A stretch of 64,000 nucleotides of DNA from Cryptomeria japonica (lineage: Eukaryota > Streptophyta > Pinopsida > Cupressales > Cupressaceae), in the NCBI RefSeq assembly GCF_030272615.1, contig NC_081413.1:450038538-450102537 (forward strand), in the 5' to 3' direction. Shown piece by piece: positions 12,015 to 23,834 of the stretch. Made by a program: the position numbers and the translations under genes. The notes beneath the pieces are model-generated. The model was given only the letters and a program-made list of their open reading frames with translations. It was not told the DNA's origin and ran no database searches. Numbering within the stretch: position 1 is the first letter of the stretch; each line of letters begins with the position of its first letter.

Positions 12015-12255
12015 ATGAATCAAAAGACTCTGAAACAAACTTGGGTGCCAAGACAATCAAGTATGTCTACACCTTCAACTACCCCTAATCCTACAAGTCA
12101 AGAGCATGTCTCGACCCTAAATATAGAGCAAATACCTATGGGACATATAAATGATATCATGCTCCAAAGGTCTCCAATGGGGGTAAATGTAGGAAACAAA
12201 GGTACTTCAAACATATAAGGGGATATGAATGTTTACACTATGCCATTGGATAATG
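12015..12255 (+). pseudogene. Element G: gag-like fragment 1
   Basis: Decayed plus-strand frame containing QTWVPRQSSM and ending MPLDN. A stop lies at about 12216. Its frame continues directly into 13941-14200 if the M insertion and one copy of a 13-bp repeat are ignored. I assign it to the gypsy-type remnant G because the continued frame leads on to the gag core at 50080. The N-terminal role is not identified. Confidence 0.5.
12243..12255 (+). repeat. 13-bp target-site duplication, left copy (M)
   Basis: CCATTGGATAATG, identical to 13928-13940 and bracketing M. It is longer than the 5-bp duplications of the LTR elements here, which points to a different insertion mechanism. Confidence 0.75.
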
Positions 12256-13927
12256 TGTTTTTGATCAAGGTAAAAGTAGGTTTTGAAGGGGCCCCGAAAC
12301 CCTTTACAAGAAGAACTTAAACAGCAAAATGACAAGAAACAAAAGAGGAAATGCCTATGAAAAACCAGCAAAAAACCAGAGAAAACCGAAAAAGCCCCAC
12401 AAAGCCAGTAGGCCATCTAGAGTCCAGAAGATACTAGTTGATTTTTTCCAGAGCTTTTGCCAGAGTGTTGCTAATTTCATGTAGCTCTTTGATGTTATCT
12501 CTAAGATTAGGGAGATTCTTTGTAGGAGCAGCCACAACTTTCTTGACACTGGCCCTGGTCCTATTCGCAGTGCCACCCACCGGAGTAGCATCATCGCTAC
12601 CAGTCTGGATGGTCTCTTCATCCAAATCAAGATCCACAATCGGTTTTGGAGTGTCACAGACCTTAGGGATATCCTCTAGGTTTTTAATGACAATAGAAAG
12701 GAAAATCGGGATAACGCCCATAAGATTTTTGATCGCTTCCTTCCCATCTTCCAGCAATTTGACCTTATCCTCCATATTCTACTTCTAGTTTAGTTGCTCT
12801 CTATTTTCATCCTCCCTCTTCTCATCCATGTTTTTCCCCTTTTTATCCAGCTTCTTCAGGTGCTCATAGGTCCATCTATTGAAGTCCATTATCGCCTCAG
12901 AGAGTTTCCTGAGGTTATCCAAGATTAGCCCTTTACCCACACTTTCCTTATCCTCGCTAACCCTGTCCTTAGTCCAGTCCTTCTCAGAATATTTGTTCAT
13001 TCCCCTGTCAGAGTTCACATCCATCTCCTCATTATCCTTGATATCCACTTCTTCCATCAGATGGCTATTGTCCTTACCAAGGCAATCACTGAGGATAGGG
13101 CTTTCATGACCAGGCTCATTACCACACTTTCGTCCTCATTACCCAGCTCCTCATCTTTCCAGCTGTCTTCACCAATGGAGTCATCTGTCTCCATACCACT
13201 GCTTTCCTTTTCAATTTCCTCTATTTCCAACTCACAGGCACTTTTCCTTTTTTGCTAAAGGATGCTTTCTCCTTGCTGGAGTCTCCTTCTTCCATCTTTC
13301 TCTTACCCAGAGAGGTCGAAATCCTCTTATTTTCCAGCAGGGTGAGGTTTTTGCAATTCTCATAGATGAGAAGCAAAAGCCTGCAGTGGAGAATTGGGCG
13401 GAAGGGTTATTCCTATGTTTATTAAGGGACTTGGAGAGTGACCTCAAAAGGTAGTAGGGTAGGGATACCTTTTTATCATATCTGAAATGGTTTAAGAGAA
13501 TGAAATGGTAGGTGTGGGCCCTGGAGAAATGACCTTCAATCATGATGTATTCCATAATTTCATTCATAACCCAACCCCATAGTTTCTTGAGGTTTGTAGC
13601 TTCGTAGGAGCTCCTAGTAGCTTTGCCGATTTTAACCCTTTCTTTCTCTTTCCGCAGGAACAGATTGACTACGTTGTTGGAGACTTTGAGGTCTCAAAAG
13701 AAATTAAGCCCAGTGTGGGGCATTCCAGTTATAGTAGATATGAGCCCAGCATCTTGTTTAAACTTGACTCCATAGATTTTAAAAGAGCCATTTGACCAGT
13801 TTTCAGAAATCTTGGAAACGGTGAGGTTGACCCTACCTTTGTAATAGTCCACGAGCTTCTCCATGAAGCTGGTAAGAGAACCCTTTTCCAGTTTCGCCCA
13901 GACTTTTGGCATCACTCTCCAAGTCGG
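12256..13927 (-). mobile_element. Element M: 1.67-kb insertion with 13-bp target duplication
   Basis: Bracketed by CCATTGGATAATG. It contains one long decayed minus-strand reading region and no LTRs. Read on the minus strand it starts abruptly inside coding sequence and ends with a short A-rich tail, GATCAAAAACA, at the left boundary. A 5'-truncated copy, an A-rich end and a 13-bp duplication fit target-primed (LINE-type) retroposition of an RNA. The mechanism is inference. Confidence 0.6.
12434..13915 (-). pseudogene. Unknown retroelement-associated ORF with acidic C-terminus (in M)
   Basis: Minus-strand frame broken by stops (after GLNFF near 13694, after KKEKCL near 13232, and at 12776) and at least one frame change. 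The N-terminal half has conserved-looking blocks: SENWSNGSFKIYGVKF, GLISTITGMPHTG, EIMEYIMIEGHFSRAHTYHF and LLNHFRYDKKVSLPYYL. These resemble the putative plant transposon protein and PMD-like ORFs found with plant retroelements. The C-terminal half is charged and acidic (SEKDWTKDRVSEDKESVGKG; DLDLDEETIQTGSDD), probably disordered, then helical near 12440-12500. Family assignment is from memory of block style, so moderate to low. Confidence 0.45.
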
Positions 13928-13940
13928 CCATTGGATAATG
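13928..13940 (+). repeat. 13-bp target-site duplication, right copy (M)
   Basis: CCATTGGATAATG, identical to 12243-12255. The codons CCA TTG GAT AAT are in the G reading frame on both sides. Confidence 0.75.
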
Positions 13941-14200
13941 GGTTACCTAATGTTACTAAGTCATTTGAATTGGCTAGGTGGTTACTTCAGTCAAAAGATC
14001 CCCTCCTTATGGCCCAAAATCTACACAAAAACATCAATTCCCAATGGGTTTTTCCACATTCAGATCCTAATTCCTCAATGAAATAGCTACTCCAATTTCA
14101 GAATATGGGTGGAAGTCAATTCCCAATAACTAGTTTCTTTTCTATTCCACAATATCCTTATACCAATACATGCTTAACTTTTTCTCCTCGATTAACAAAT
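13941..14200 (+). pseudogene. Element G: gag-like fragment 2
   Basis: Frame continues from fragment 1: GLPNVTKSFELARWLLQSKD, then a stop near 14082, then MGGSQFPITSFF (14105) up to LTN at 14200. It is interrupted by E at 14200/14201. The last five bases, CAAAT, are the E target. It resumes in frame at 49361 with DELRMQIQALKDW. A gag-proximal leader or N-terminus of a Tat-like gypsy element is likely. Confidence 0.6.
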
Positions 14201-15828
14201 TGTAGTGTCATAAATTGTACACCCTTGCTAGGGTGGTACAATTTGACACTTATGTTAGCACTCGCCTTAGTGTGTTTTGCATCTTGCATTTCTCATTCCC
14301 CTTTAAGAATTTAATTAATTAATTAAATAAAATCTAAGGTCCCGTCTCGTCAATTTACACATTACAAAGTTGGGCCCTTTACCCTAAGTTTGCCCCTTTT
14401 CATTTTATTCCTCCTATGAATCATTTAATTATAAACCCTAAATATGTCTTATTTTGACCGTTTAGGCCCGATTTTGCATGTCAAAACATCTTGAAATTAG
14501 CTATAACTTTGGGATGCGCTCTAATATCATCAAATCTAATAGCTCTGAAAAATTCGATGAAAAGTTGGTTGGACCGTGGCGGGAATGCACATGGTTCGCA
14601 GATTTTTTCCAAAAAATTTGGAAGCACAATCCTATGATATCATAAAGCTTAACCCCAAAATATCAACAGAAAATTTAAATCCTAGGTTGGCCTAAACATG
14701 AAATAAAGATCTAAGGTTTCATACTTAAGAGCTCTCTTTTTTCATTTGAAGGGTTCTTCTTCTAAGAATCTAAGAGTAGGTTTTTGGAGTATTAGAGCCT
14801 TCTTTGCAGTGAAAGAGTAGATCTTTGAAGTCTTCAACAACATTCAACATTCATCTATCAAACATTCATCGAGCATCATTTTATCAATTGGGGGATTTAT
14901 GAAGATGTAGAAGAACAATAGGAGATCACCAACTGATGATTGGCTTGTACCTCTTTGTTGGGGTTGGGTATGGTTTCATGTTGTTTTCTAGATCTTTGAA
15001 TAAGCTTCATTTTGATTCATATTCATGCTTTAGAACACTTTGCATTATGGATTTAGAGCATTTACTTTGTCAATTATAAGCAATTAGGGTTTACTCTTTA
15101 GGGTTTCTCTAGGTTGTTTACTTTCATTCTTAAGACCTTGCATATACACAAAGTTCTTGCACACACATTTTTAGTACATTATCGGCTATTCATGGAGGTA
15201 GAAATCACAGAAATGGGGGTTTTACTACGCCAAAACCCTATATAGCCACCCCTAACCTTCCTTTTCAGTTGCAAGTACAAAAAAAATGGAAGCAGGTACA
15301 GGTCTGGAACAAGCATCTACACCACCCAGAAACCTTAGAAGTGCAAAAACATGTCAAGGACAGGGGCACGGCACCATGGCCCTACCCTTTGTCAGTAGGA
15401 ATTGGCATAACAACAACTTAAAAATCTCATAATCCCTCCTATCATTTGCAGCTCAAAAATTGCAAACACAAGATAGTGGCGTGGCACCTTGGTCGCAGAC
15501 ATTCCTGCTCATATTTTAGACATAGGTGCACCTCTGATTTTGCCTTCTGATTTGTACTTTTTAGCAGTGTATCAATTGTTCTTTGATCTGTATTCTCAAA
15601 CTAGGATTAGCTTGCTTACTTGCTCTCTAGGTTAGATTGTATTTCACATCATTCATCTCTCTCATTTATAACAAAATAATACAAGACCTAAGAGGTAATC
15701 CATGGCTCTCTCTTTCTCATAAGAAGTAGCTAATGTGTGTTACCTCCCTAAGCTCTTTCATATTCCATGAGTGTGTATGAGAGTGGCATTAGGGTTTCCA
15801 TACTTAGTCTCACTTTTTCCCCTACACA
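14201..15828 (+). repeat. Element E: 5' LTR
   Basis: 1628 bp, from TGTAGTGTCATAAATTGTAC to TTTTTCCCCTACACA. Collinear with 47713-49355 at roughly nine of ten bases by eye. No coding frame is evident. Includes an ATTAATTAATTAA stretch near 14311. Confidence 0.9.
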
Positions 15829-15832
15829 TCTT

Positions 15833-15850
15833 TGGTGAGCCCAACGTGAA
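15833..15850 (+). promoter_or_regulatory. Element E: primer binding site
   Basis: TGGTGAGCCCAACGTGAA, four bases after the 5' LTR. It starts with the TGG expected opposite a tRNA CCA end. The tRNA is not identified. It closely resembles the site of element I (TGGTGAACCCGACTTG). Confidence 0.65.
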
Positions 15851-15913
15851 TCCAATTTCATTTGCATTACACTGCATTATTAGATCTAGATCTAGTTTAT
15901 TTCATTTGATTTC

Positions 15914-15964
15914 AAAAAAAAAAAAAAAAAAAAAAGAAAGAGAAAAGAGAAAAAGGAAAAAAAA
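15914..15964 (+). repeat. Poly(A)/AG-rich run in the E leader
   Basis: About 20 consecutive A followed by A/G-rich sequence, between the primer site and the first ORF. J has a similar run in the same position (about 53758-53795). Confidence 0.8.
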
Positions 15965-16026
15965 TATATGTTTCTTTTATTTTCCTTGCATTGTGTGTTT
16001 TAGTTTCATGCAATTTTTATTTCAAA

Positions 16027-17346
16027 ATGTCAGATTTCTATTTGCAAGAAGTTCATGCTTTTGATGATGTATGCAATTTTGTTGATTATGTGTTTAGTAA
16101 GGATGAATTATATGGTTCTATAGATGAGTTTTTGAACCCTAAGCCTTCTAAACCCTCATTTTTGCAAAAATTAATTAGCCTTGTTACTATGCCATTTCAT
16201 GGTGATGAGAACGATAAGTTGAATGATTCCTCTCATGGGTACATTCCTATCAACTCCTCCACTAGATCTAGAAACATAGTTGATTTCCATGATTCTCTTT
16301 ATGATGTTATGTCTCCTTTTGTGTCCAAAGATAATCCTTTCAATCACTATTACCATGCTTTATTGGATGATGCTCTTGATGACTTTATGTATTTGCCTAA
16401 ATTTTCAAACAAGAATAATGCATCTAAAAATTTAATCAACGTGATCAATGTGAATGAACATAGTAAACCACTTTTTGTTGTCCAAGGTGCTTGTCCTTCT
16501 CCAGCTTCACCTCTTCCTAATCAACCTCTTTTCATGGTTCAATGTGGATATGGTCATGATTCCTTTAGCTCTCCAAGCAAGCCCATAATTACGGTTCAAG
16601 GAAGGAATACCACTAAGAATCCTTGTAGCTATGCTAGACAACTTATTAAGGAGAGTTATAATGTAGTTGCCCATACCTATAACACAAGAAACAATAGGAA
16701 ACCTAACCCTCGTCCGGTTGTTTAGACTCCTCTACCTGATCCTCAACTCATTCTTCCTCAAGCACCTTATATTTCAGAAACTCTTGGTAAGGAATATGAT
16801 CTTGTTGAACAACGTCAAGCTACTCCTGCCTAGATATCCCTTTGGGATTTACTTCAAACTTCCTCAAATCATCATGGAATGCTAAAAGATGCCTTGAAAA
16901 CATTGAATGTCCCATCTGTAGTGACATCTAATAATATGGCTTTCTTGATTCACTCTATTACATCACCTAAATCTCAAATTGTGTTTACATGAGATGAGCT
17001 ACCTTCTAGTGAAATTCAACAACAATATGATCCCTTAATGATTGTGGTCATCATAAATGATAGCATGATAAGATGGACATTAGTGGACAATGGTTTTGGC
17101 CTTAATGTTTGTATCATTAACTTTTTGCATAAGATCAATGTTGATACATCTCTTATCAAGCCTGATTCTCCCACTATCCATGGTTTTGATAATGTTGCTA
17201 AATCTTCACTAGGTATCATCACCTTGCCTATTAAGGTAGGTCTTGTTACTTTACCTACTCCTATCCATGTCATTTCTAGAAAGTTTACATACAACTTATT
17301 GCTAGGAAGATGGTGGAGGGGCACCTCTTCAATAATCAAATCATGA
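16027..17346 (+). pseudogene. Element E: first ORF and retropepsin-like protease region
   Basis: One frame from ATG 16027 (MSDFYLQEVHAFDDV) with stops at about 16723, 16831 and 16990. The N-terminal ~230 residues are not recognised; a typical gag core and zinc knuckle are absent. The part from 17038 is a gypsy retropepsin: WTLVDNGFGLNVC (usually LVDNGSALNVC, active-site motif DNGS now DNGF), PTIHGFD, and FTYNLLLGRWW near the end, where LLLGRPW is usual. It cleaves the polyprotein in intact relatives. Homology fades after 17346, close to where D begins. Confidence 0.75.
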
Positions 17347-17540
17347 ATCCGAGGATGAAGACTAGGATTATAGTGTTTATCTTAATGTCTTGTGTTTATG
17401 CAAGTTTCATGTATTCAATAAAGACCCCACCATGTAAACCAATGTCACTGATTAGGCAACTTGATAAGCCAATTGGGACAATGTGGTCAATAGAGGTAGT
17501 AGGATGTTTGTTTTTGTGTTTGATAGGTTTTTAGGATGTC
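17347..17540. other. Unassigned junction between E and D
   Basis: Contains a possible degenerate continuation of E coding sequence (ESEDED) and no recognisable domain. The D LTR start is somewhere near the end of this stretch. Confidence 0.35.
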
Positions 17541-18823
17541 TTAGTGGTGGTTGGTTGATCCAAGTTGTGTGGATCCCAAACTTGTAGTGTTTGACAACTT
17601 TTATGCAAAAATGTAACTTTTGAAACTGCAACTTTTGAGAGAAAAAGTGCAACTTTTCAAAATACAGTTGATGTAAGCCTTTCAAAAAATCCAACCTCCT
17701 CCAAATTTAGTTGGTAACCATTGGAGAGGGATATAATCCTTGTGGATATTACTCTCAAGGTTGGAGAGGTTGTGGTTTGAAGTTTAGATGCAATAAGACA
17801 CAAACAAAACTGAGTTTTCCCAAAAATTTTGAGTTTGCAGAGATTGTACATCCTTGTACAGAATGAATTGAGAAATAAAATTAATGGAGTAGTTATAGGG
17901 TTGAATCAGATTTATTTTGGTCATGGTCTGAGGCTTTGGTCATTTCTAAGTAGGGAGAACCCTTCATTTTTCTGACTATAACCCAAAAAGTAAGGGTTTG
18001 GCTAGAGTTTTAGCCAAAAAATAGCCATATCTTGCATTGTTTCCATCTAGAAGCTTCTTCCTTTGGTGGAGTGTAGGATTGGCCTATTTATTCTATATTT
18101 TTCATGGGTTTTTGTAGGGGAGACTTTTTTGTGAGGACAAAGAGGTAAATCTAGGTAGGCATCTCCATGTGACTACCTTATACAAAATTAGGATAGTCAT
18201 CATAAAACTATTTAACAGTGGATTCCAAGCATGCATCCCTGGAATTAGAGGTTATTAACCATCTCCCACATGCTCATGAATTTTATTTTTTCAGTTTGGA
18301 TTCAAGAAATGGTAGTTGCTTTGTAAAATAGGCCTAATCGCCCTAATTAGGTCTCTGGGCCTCTAAGGGGTTCAGACCCTGAAAGTGCAGATCTAGCCAA
18401 ACATTTTTGGGGATGAGTGTAACTCCCAAAAGATTATCTAGAATGGTGAGTATTTTTTCAAAGTGTGTCGAATATTTTTGAGTTAAGGTCAATTCTCTCG
18501 CTAAATAGGGATACTAGCCTAGGGAGTAGGTTTCCAAAGGAGGTATAAGGATTTGAAGACAAAACCTTAAACCAATGCTTGGAATAGTCCTTAGCAGTCA
18601 TGAATGGACCAATTCAAAATCCCCTAAGAGCAAGAATCATGGAATGGTGTATTGAAGGTGTTGAGACCTTTTACTCATCTTGAGGAGGTGCTAGCCGAGT
18701 GGATTTGTGAGTAGTTCTACCCAAAGGTGTGGAGTCCTTCCTTGTAGGGCCCTTGTGGTAATTTGAAGGGTCAAAGCCTAACCCTATTGGAATTTTCCTT
18801 AGGTGTGTGTGTAGGACTTTGCA
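17540..18823 (+). repeat. Element D: 5' LTR (start approximate)
   Basis: Assigned because an initiator-Met-type primer site follows it and a gypsy gag lies downstream. The end ...GACTTTGCA at 18823 is reasonable. The start is only a guess near TGTCTTAGTGG at about 17544. No second copy lies in the window, so both ends need comparison with other copies. Confidence 0.5.
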
Positions 18824-18828
18824 TCAAG

Positions 18829-18842
18829 TAGTATCAGAGCTT
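18829..18842 (+). promoter_or_regulatory. Element D: primer binding site
   Basis: AGTATCAGAGCTTA, matching TGGTATCAGAGC apart from its first bases, five bases after the LTR end. Confidence 0.65.
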
Positions 18843-18875
18843 AGGAGTGTACTTTGTACCAAGGAAAAGATAAGA

Positions 18876-19211
18876 TGTTAGAGGAAGAGGGATTCTAATA
18901 TATCCCATCAAGGATGACAAATGTTGTGTTGGTTGTCTTGGTGAAGAAGCAGATGGCAGAGAGAAGAGAAGTCAGGGTTGAGAATCAGGCCTTGAGGAAT
19001 GAAATGGACCAGTTTAAGGGAAAAGTGGAGAGGGGAGTGAGAGACTCTGGAGGAGATAAAGAAGGGGATGAAGAGGAGATCCCTAGGCCAGAAGAACGAG
19101 AGGTTCCTATAGATGAGAGAGCCATGATGAGTGTCCTTGGGTCCATGGAGAGAAGAACAATGGATGTGAAGTTGGATCTGCTAGTGTTTGCAGGCAAGAT
19201 GGAGCCTAGTA
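18876..19211 (+). pseudogene. Element D: gypsy gag, N-terminal part
   Basis: A frame with one early stop, then a continuous frame from Met 18914. A charged coiled-coil-like stretch (QMAERREVRVENQALRNEMD) is followed by an acidic linker and then LLVFAGKMEPST, the start of the retrotransposon gag capsid domain. It is cut by C after ACA GTG. The final residues of the longer open frame belong to the C LTR. It continues in frame at 25600. Confidence 0.8.
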
Positions 19212-19216
19212 CAGTG

Positions 19217-19798
19217 TGTTGGTATATGTGCAGAGCTTGATGACATGATGATATTGTATGTTGTCATTGATGTCAATATGCTAAAGTATGAACTGATATA
19301 TTGAAGTAAGCAAACTGGCAAGAGAACCGGTATGATATTGTGAACTGGTATATGTAAGAACCGGTATGATATTGTGAACCGATATATGTGAAAAACTTAA
19401 GCAGTATGTTGGAATGAGAACCGGTATATGGGAAGTTTTGTATTGGGGTTTCATTTGGCATGACTACTAGTTGGTAGTCTCAGCTTCAAGGTTTCCGGTT
19501 GATGCATTCCAAGCCTGTGTGACTCAACCGTTGACATCTTGTGATGAGTTAGCATTGTAATGAAGATTAGATCATGTTTCCACATCAGCCTCATGTGTGT
19601 GAAGGATTTCCTTGAGGATCTTGCATGGAGATTGATCCTATCTACGTCAGGAATGTGTGAAGTCTCTATCAATGGTGGAGAGTGTGTGATGGGTTATCAA
19701 TTTCCTGAAGTGGCAAAGAATGAACATTGGAGAATATCTTGAGATCTGTTTAAGACTATTGTGTTCAATGCAGTATGATTAATGGTCAGGATTGAACC
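19217..19798 (+). repeat. Element C: truncated 5' LTR
   Basis: Matches the first ~580 bases of the 3' LTR (24077-24660), then jumps at about 19798 into gag sequence (ACAGAATGAAG). The remaining ~930 LTR bases, primer site, leader and gag start are absent, so transcription start and priming signals are lost. Confidence 0.9.
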
Positions 19799-19804
19799 GA
19801 CAGA

Positions 19805-21676
19805 ATGAAGATCTACATTAGAAGCATGGGCACTCAACACTGGAGCTATGTTCATAATGCTTATGTTATTCCTACTGGTACTCTCACTGATGAACAGAAA
19901 AGAGAGATTTAGGAGAATGGGCAAGTCATGGAAGCCCTAATCAGCAGTCTATCCGACATTGAGTTTATTGATGTTCAGGATAAAGATAATCCCAAAGAAG
20001 TATGGGATGCTTTGGAGAATATCTATGGCGGTGATGAGCATTTGAAACAAGCTAAGGAAGAGAGCCTTAGGGGAAAGTTTGAAGATATGCGGATGGTTGA
20101 AGGAGAGACCATTCAACAATATGGAATAAGAATAAAAACTATTGTTGGAGACATCAAGAGTGCAAGAGGTAAAATAGATGATTCCACTATTGTTAGAAAA
20201 TTCCTAAGATCCTTGTTAGTAGTCTATGCAATAAGGGTTGCTAGTATTCAGGAGTTGAGGTCTATAAACAAGACAAAGGTATCCCTAGACTCCATCATTG
20301 CTAAGTTGACCACATATGAGCTAAATAATTATGATGGCAGTATTCAAAAGACTAAATCAGCCTTTAGAGCATCTACTGCACCATCTAGAAAGGGAAAAGA
20401 ATCTAGTACTAGTTGTGAACCAAGACAATGCAGAGAAATGGATGATGAGGAGATCTTGATGGAATTTGAAGCTCTTCTTGCCAAGAGACTTCCTAAGGGA
20501 ACTGGTAAATATAGAGGTAAGATCCCTTTGAAATGCTTTTCTTGCAATAGGATAGGACACATTACTGTAAAATGTCCTAATGGTGATAATAAGGACAAAC
20601 TGGAGAAGTTCAAGAAGTTCAAAAGAGGAAACAGGAGAAACTATTTTGTAGTAGCTGATGAAGGTGTCACTGATGAGGAATCAGAAGATGAAGAAAGTGA
20701 AGACATTTTGTTTGTAGTAGTTAAGGAAGATGTGTCATACAAGAAGGCTCTTGTCTCCCACTTTGATAATTCCAATGAGTGGATTATTGATAGTGGTTGC
20801 TCTCACCACATGACTGGCGACCGGAGTAAGTTTTTGTCTTTGGAAGAGTATGATGGTGGTGTGGTCCGATTTGGTAATGATGCACCATGTATGGTAAAAG
20901 GCAGAGGGTCCATCTCTCTAAATGGAAAAAGAATTGTTGGTAATGTGTATTGGGTAGAAGGTCTCAGGGACAATCTTTTGAGTGTTGCCTAGCTGAATGA
21001 TAATGGACCCACTCTAGAATTCAAAGATGGAATGCGCAAAATAAAAGGAAAGAGTGGTGAACTGATGGCCACCGGTATGTAGACCAGAGGTAACTTATTT
21101 CAGCTGAATGCAAATATCAGTACATGTCTAATGGTTAAGTTTGATGATAGCTGGATATGGCATAGGAGGCTTTGCCATGTAAACTTTGATAATATTGTGA
21201 AGGCTATTAAGATCAAGGCAGTTAGAGGATTGCCTGTGCTGAGAAAATCAGAGAATCCTTTGTGCAGAGAGTATCAACTAGGGAAAATGTCTTCCTCAAC
21301 CTTCAAAGTTAAATCTTTCACTGCAAACAATTTACTTGATCTTGTGCATACTGATTTGTGTGGTCCTATGAAAACTAGGAGTGTGCAGGGAGATGGGTAC
21401 TTTATGATTCTCACTAATGACTTCTCAAGAATGATGTGGGTCACATTCTTGAAAGATAAGTCTGAAGCTTTTGGAAAGTTCAAATCTTTGAGAGCACTAG
21501 TTGAAAAGGAAAGTGGTAAGAGGATTAAGTGCCTAAGAACTGACCAAGGAGGAGAATTCACTTCCAGTGAATTCAACAAGTACTGTGAAGAGAACGACAT
21601 CAAGAGGCAACTGTCTACCCCCCCAGAATCCACAGTAGAATGGCCTACTAGAGAGGAACAACTGGATTGTAGTTGA
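19805..21676 (+). pseudogene. Element C: gag-protease-integrase region
   Basis: One frame from 19805, where gag begins inside the domain (compare B, RMKIFIK). Stops lie at about 19911, 20990 and 21079. Gag has ALENIYGGDE and the zinc knuckle CFSCNRIGHITVKC. The protease starts WIIDSGCSHHMTGD. The integrase has WHRRLCH with a partly lost CX2C (LCREYQLG), the first aspartate in VHTDLCGPM and the second in RTDQGGEF. A one-base shift near 21625 removes the NG-AER block with the third catalytic residue from this frame; remnants continue to about 21890 in another frame. Confidence 0.92.
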
Positions 21677-22175
21677 AGTAGCAAGAACAATGCTAATTCA
21701 AGGAAAGGTTGCTCACACCTTTTGGAGAGAAGCAGTGAGCAATCCAGTCTACACTATGAACCGGGTACTCATCGAGAAAGGTAAGGATAAAACTCCTTAT
21801 GAGTATTGAACCGGTAAGACACCAGTGGTAAGCTACTTTAGAGTGTTTGGTAGAAAATTTTATATCAAGAGGAGTGAACATCAGAGCAATTTTGATGCAA
21901 ATTGTGATGAGGGAATATTCCTAGGATACTCCACCAAGAGAAAATCTCTCAAGTGTTTCAATAATAGGACTTAGAGAATTGTTGAAAGTATTAATGTTAG
22001 AGTTGATGAAACCTCTGAGAAACCTAAGGAAACCGATAGTTAGCGAGTGGTAGATGAATCAGTTGTAACCTTTTGGGAACCGGTTGCATAACAGCCAAGT
22101 ACCAGTAACAGTGCTTCTACATTGGTAGATGCTAATGTTGTTTAAGATGAGGATGAAGAAGAAAAGAAAGAGGAA
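21677..22175 (+). pseudogene. Element C: integrase C-terminus and linker, decayed
   Basis: Shifted-frame remnants align with the B integrase tail: a GYSTKRKS block near 21930, then the acidic linker before RT. Several stops. No intact frame. Confidence 0.75.
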
Positions 22176-23834
22176 ATGACTAAGATTATTCCTAGGTATG
22201 TAAAGCTAAATCATGATCCAAAGCAGATCATAGGAGATAAGGATGCAGGAATTCTTACAAAAAGAAAGGTCAGAGAAAATTCTTGCATGATCTTTGAATT
22301 TGACCCTAAAACATTTAAAGAGACACATAAAGATGAAGACTGGATCAAGGAAATGGAAGAGGAACTTGACCAGATAGATAAGAATGGTACATGGTATATG
22401 GTACCCAGACCGAAGCATAAAAATGTCATTGGCACCAAATGGGTTTTCAGAAATAAGCTGAATGAAGATGGCACAGTGGTAAGAAACAAAGCCAGACTAG
22501 TGTGTAAGGGATATACTCAAGAAGGAGAAGACTATGGAGAAATCTTTGCTCCAGTACCTAGATTGGAAGGAGTTCGTATGCTTCTTGTATATGTAGCCTT
22601 TAAGGGATTCAAAGTATATCAGATGGATGTAAAACCTACATTCCCAAATGGAATACTTGAAGAGGAGGCATATATAGAGAAACCAGATGGGTTTTCCCTA
22701 CTAGAAGATAGTGACATGGTGTGTAGGCTACATAAAGCCTTGCATGGATTGAAGCAGGTACCTAGAGCATGGTATGAATGCTTACACTCCTATCTCATGA
22801 AGATTGGATTTTAAAGAACAAGTGAAGATAGCAATATCTATTTGAAGTCAGAAGGAGATTAGATTCTGATCTATGAAGTATTTGTTGATGACATAATTTT
22901 TGGTGGAGATGACAAGATGAATCATGATTTTGCAGATAAGATGAAGAAGGAATTTGAGATGTCACTTATAGGGGAGATTAAGTTCTTCATTGGACTCCAG
23001 ATTCAACAAATGAATGATGGTATCTTTATCACTGAATCCAAGTATGTCAAAGAGGTGTTGAAGACCTTAGGCATGGAAGACAGCAAACCAGTTGGTACAC
23101 CGATGGTGACCGGTTGTAAATTATCAAAAGAGGATGACTCAGTGTTGGTGAATGAGAAGGAATACCGATCAATGATTGGTAAGTTACACTATGTAGTACA
23201 TAGCAGACCAGATGTTGCACATGTAGTAGGCATTACTACATGGTTCCAGAAAAGTCCAAGAGAATCCCACTTGATAGCAGTCAAGTGGATTCTTAGATAT
23301 CTGAAGGGGACTATTGACTATGGATTATGGTATCCATACAGTCATGATTTAAACCTAAAAGTGTATATAGATGCTGATTGGGCAAGTAATGTGGACAATC
23401 GAAAGAGCACAACTGGTGGTGTATTCTTTCTTGGTGGCAGACTAGTCTCATGGATGAGTAAGAAGCAGAGTTGTATCTCTCAGTCTACAGTAGAACTGGA
23501 ATATGTTGCAGCATTTATGAACTGCACCCAGACAATATGGATGAAGCATGTTTTAAGTGGTTTCAAAGTTCTTGTATCTGAACTAGTAAATATATTTTGT
23601 GACAACACAAGTGCAATTAATATTTCCAAGAATCTGATTTTACATGCTAGAATCAAGCACTTCAAGCTCAAGTATCATTTCCTGAGGGAGAAGGTTCAAA
23701 ATAAAGAAGTTGTATTGGAACATGTTTCCAGTAAGGAGCAATTAGCAAACATATTCACCAAGCCTCTACCAAAGGCTACATTTACCTATTTAAGAGGTGA
23801 ATTAGGGGTGCTACCCCTTCAAGAGGTGAACTAA
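22176..23834 (+). pseudogene. Element C: reverse transcriptase-RNase H
   Basis: Single frame with stops at about 22812 and 22860. RT blocks: [36 protein letters not shown], the catalytic FVDDIIFGG and FFIGLQIQQ. RNase H: VYIDADWASN, STTGGVFFLGG, SQSTVELEYVAA, FCDNTSAINISKN and NIFTKPLP. Unlike B it has one copy of the KARLVCKGY segment. It ends at TAA 23834, as A and B do relative to their LTRs. Apart from the two stops the domain is nearly full length. Confidence 0.94.
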
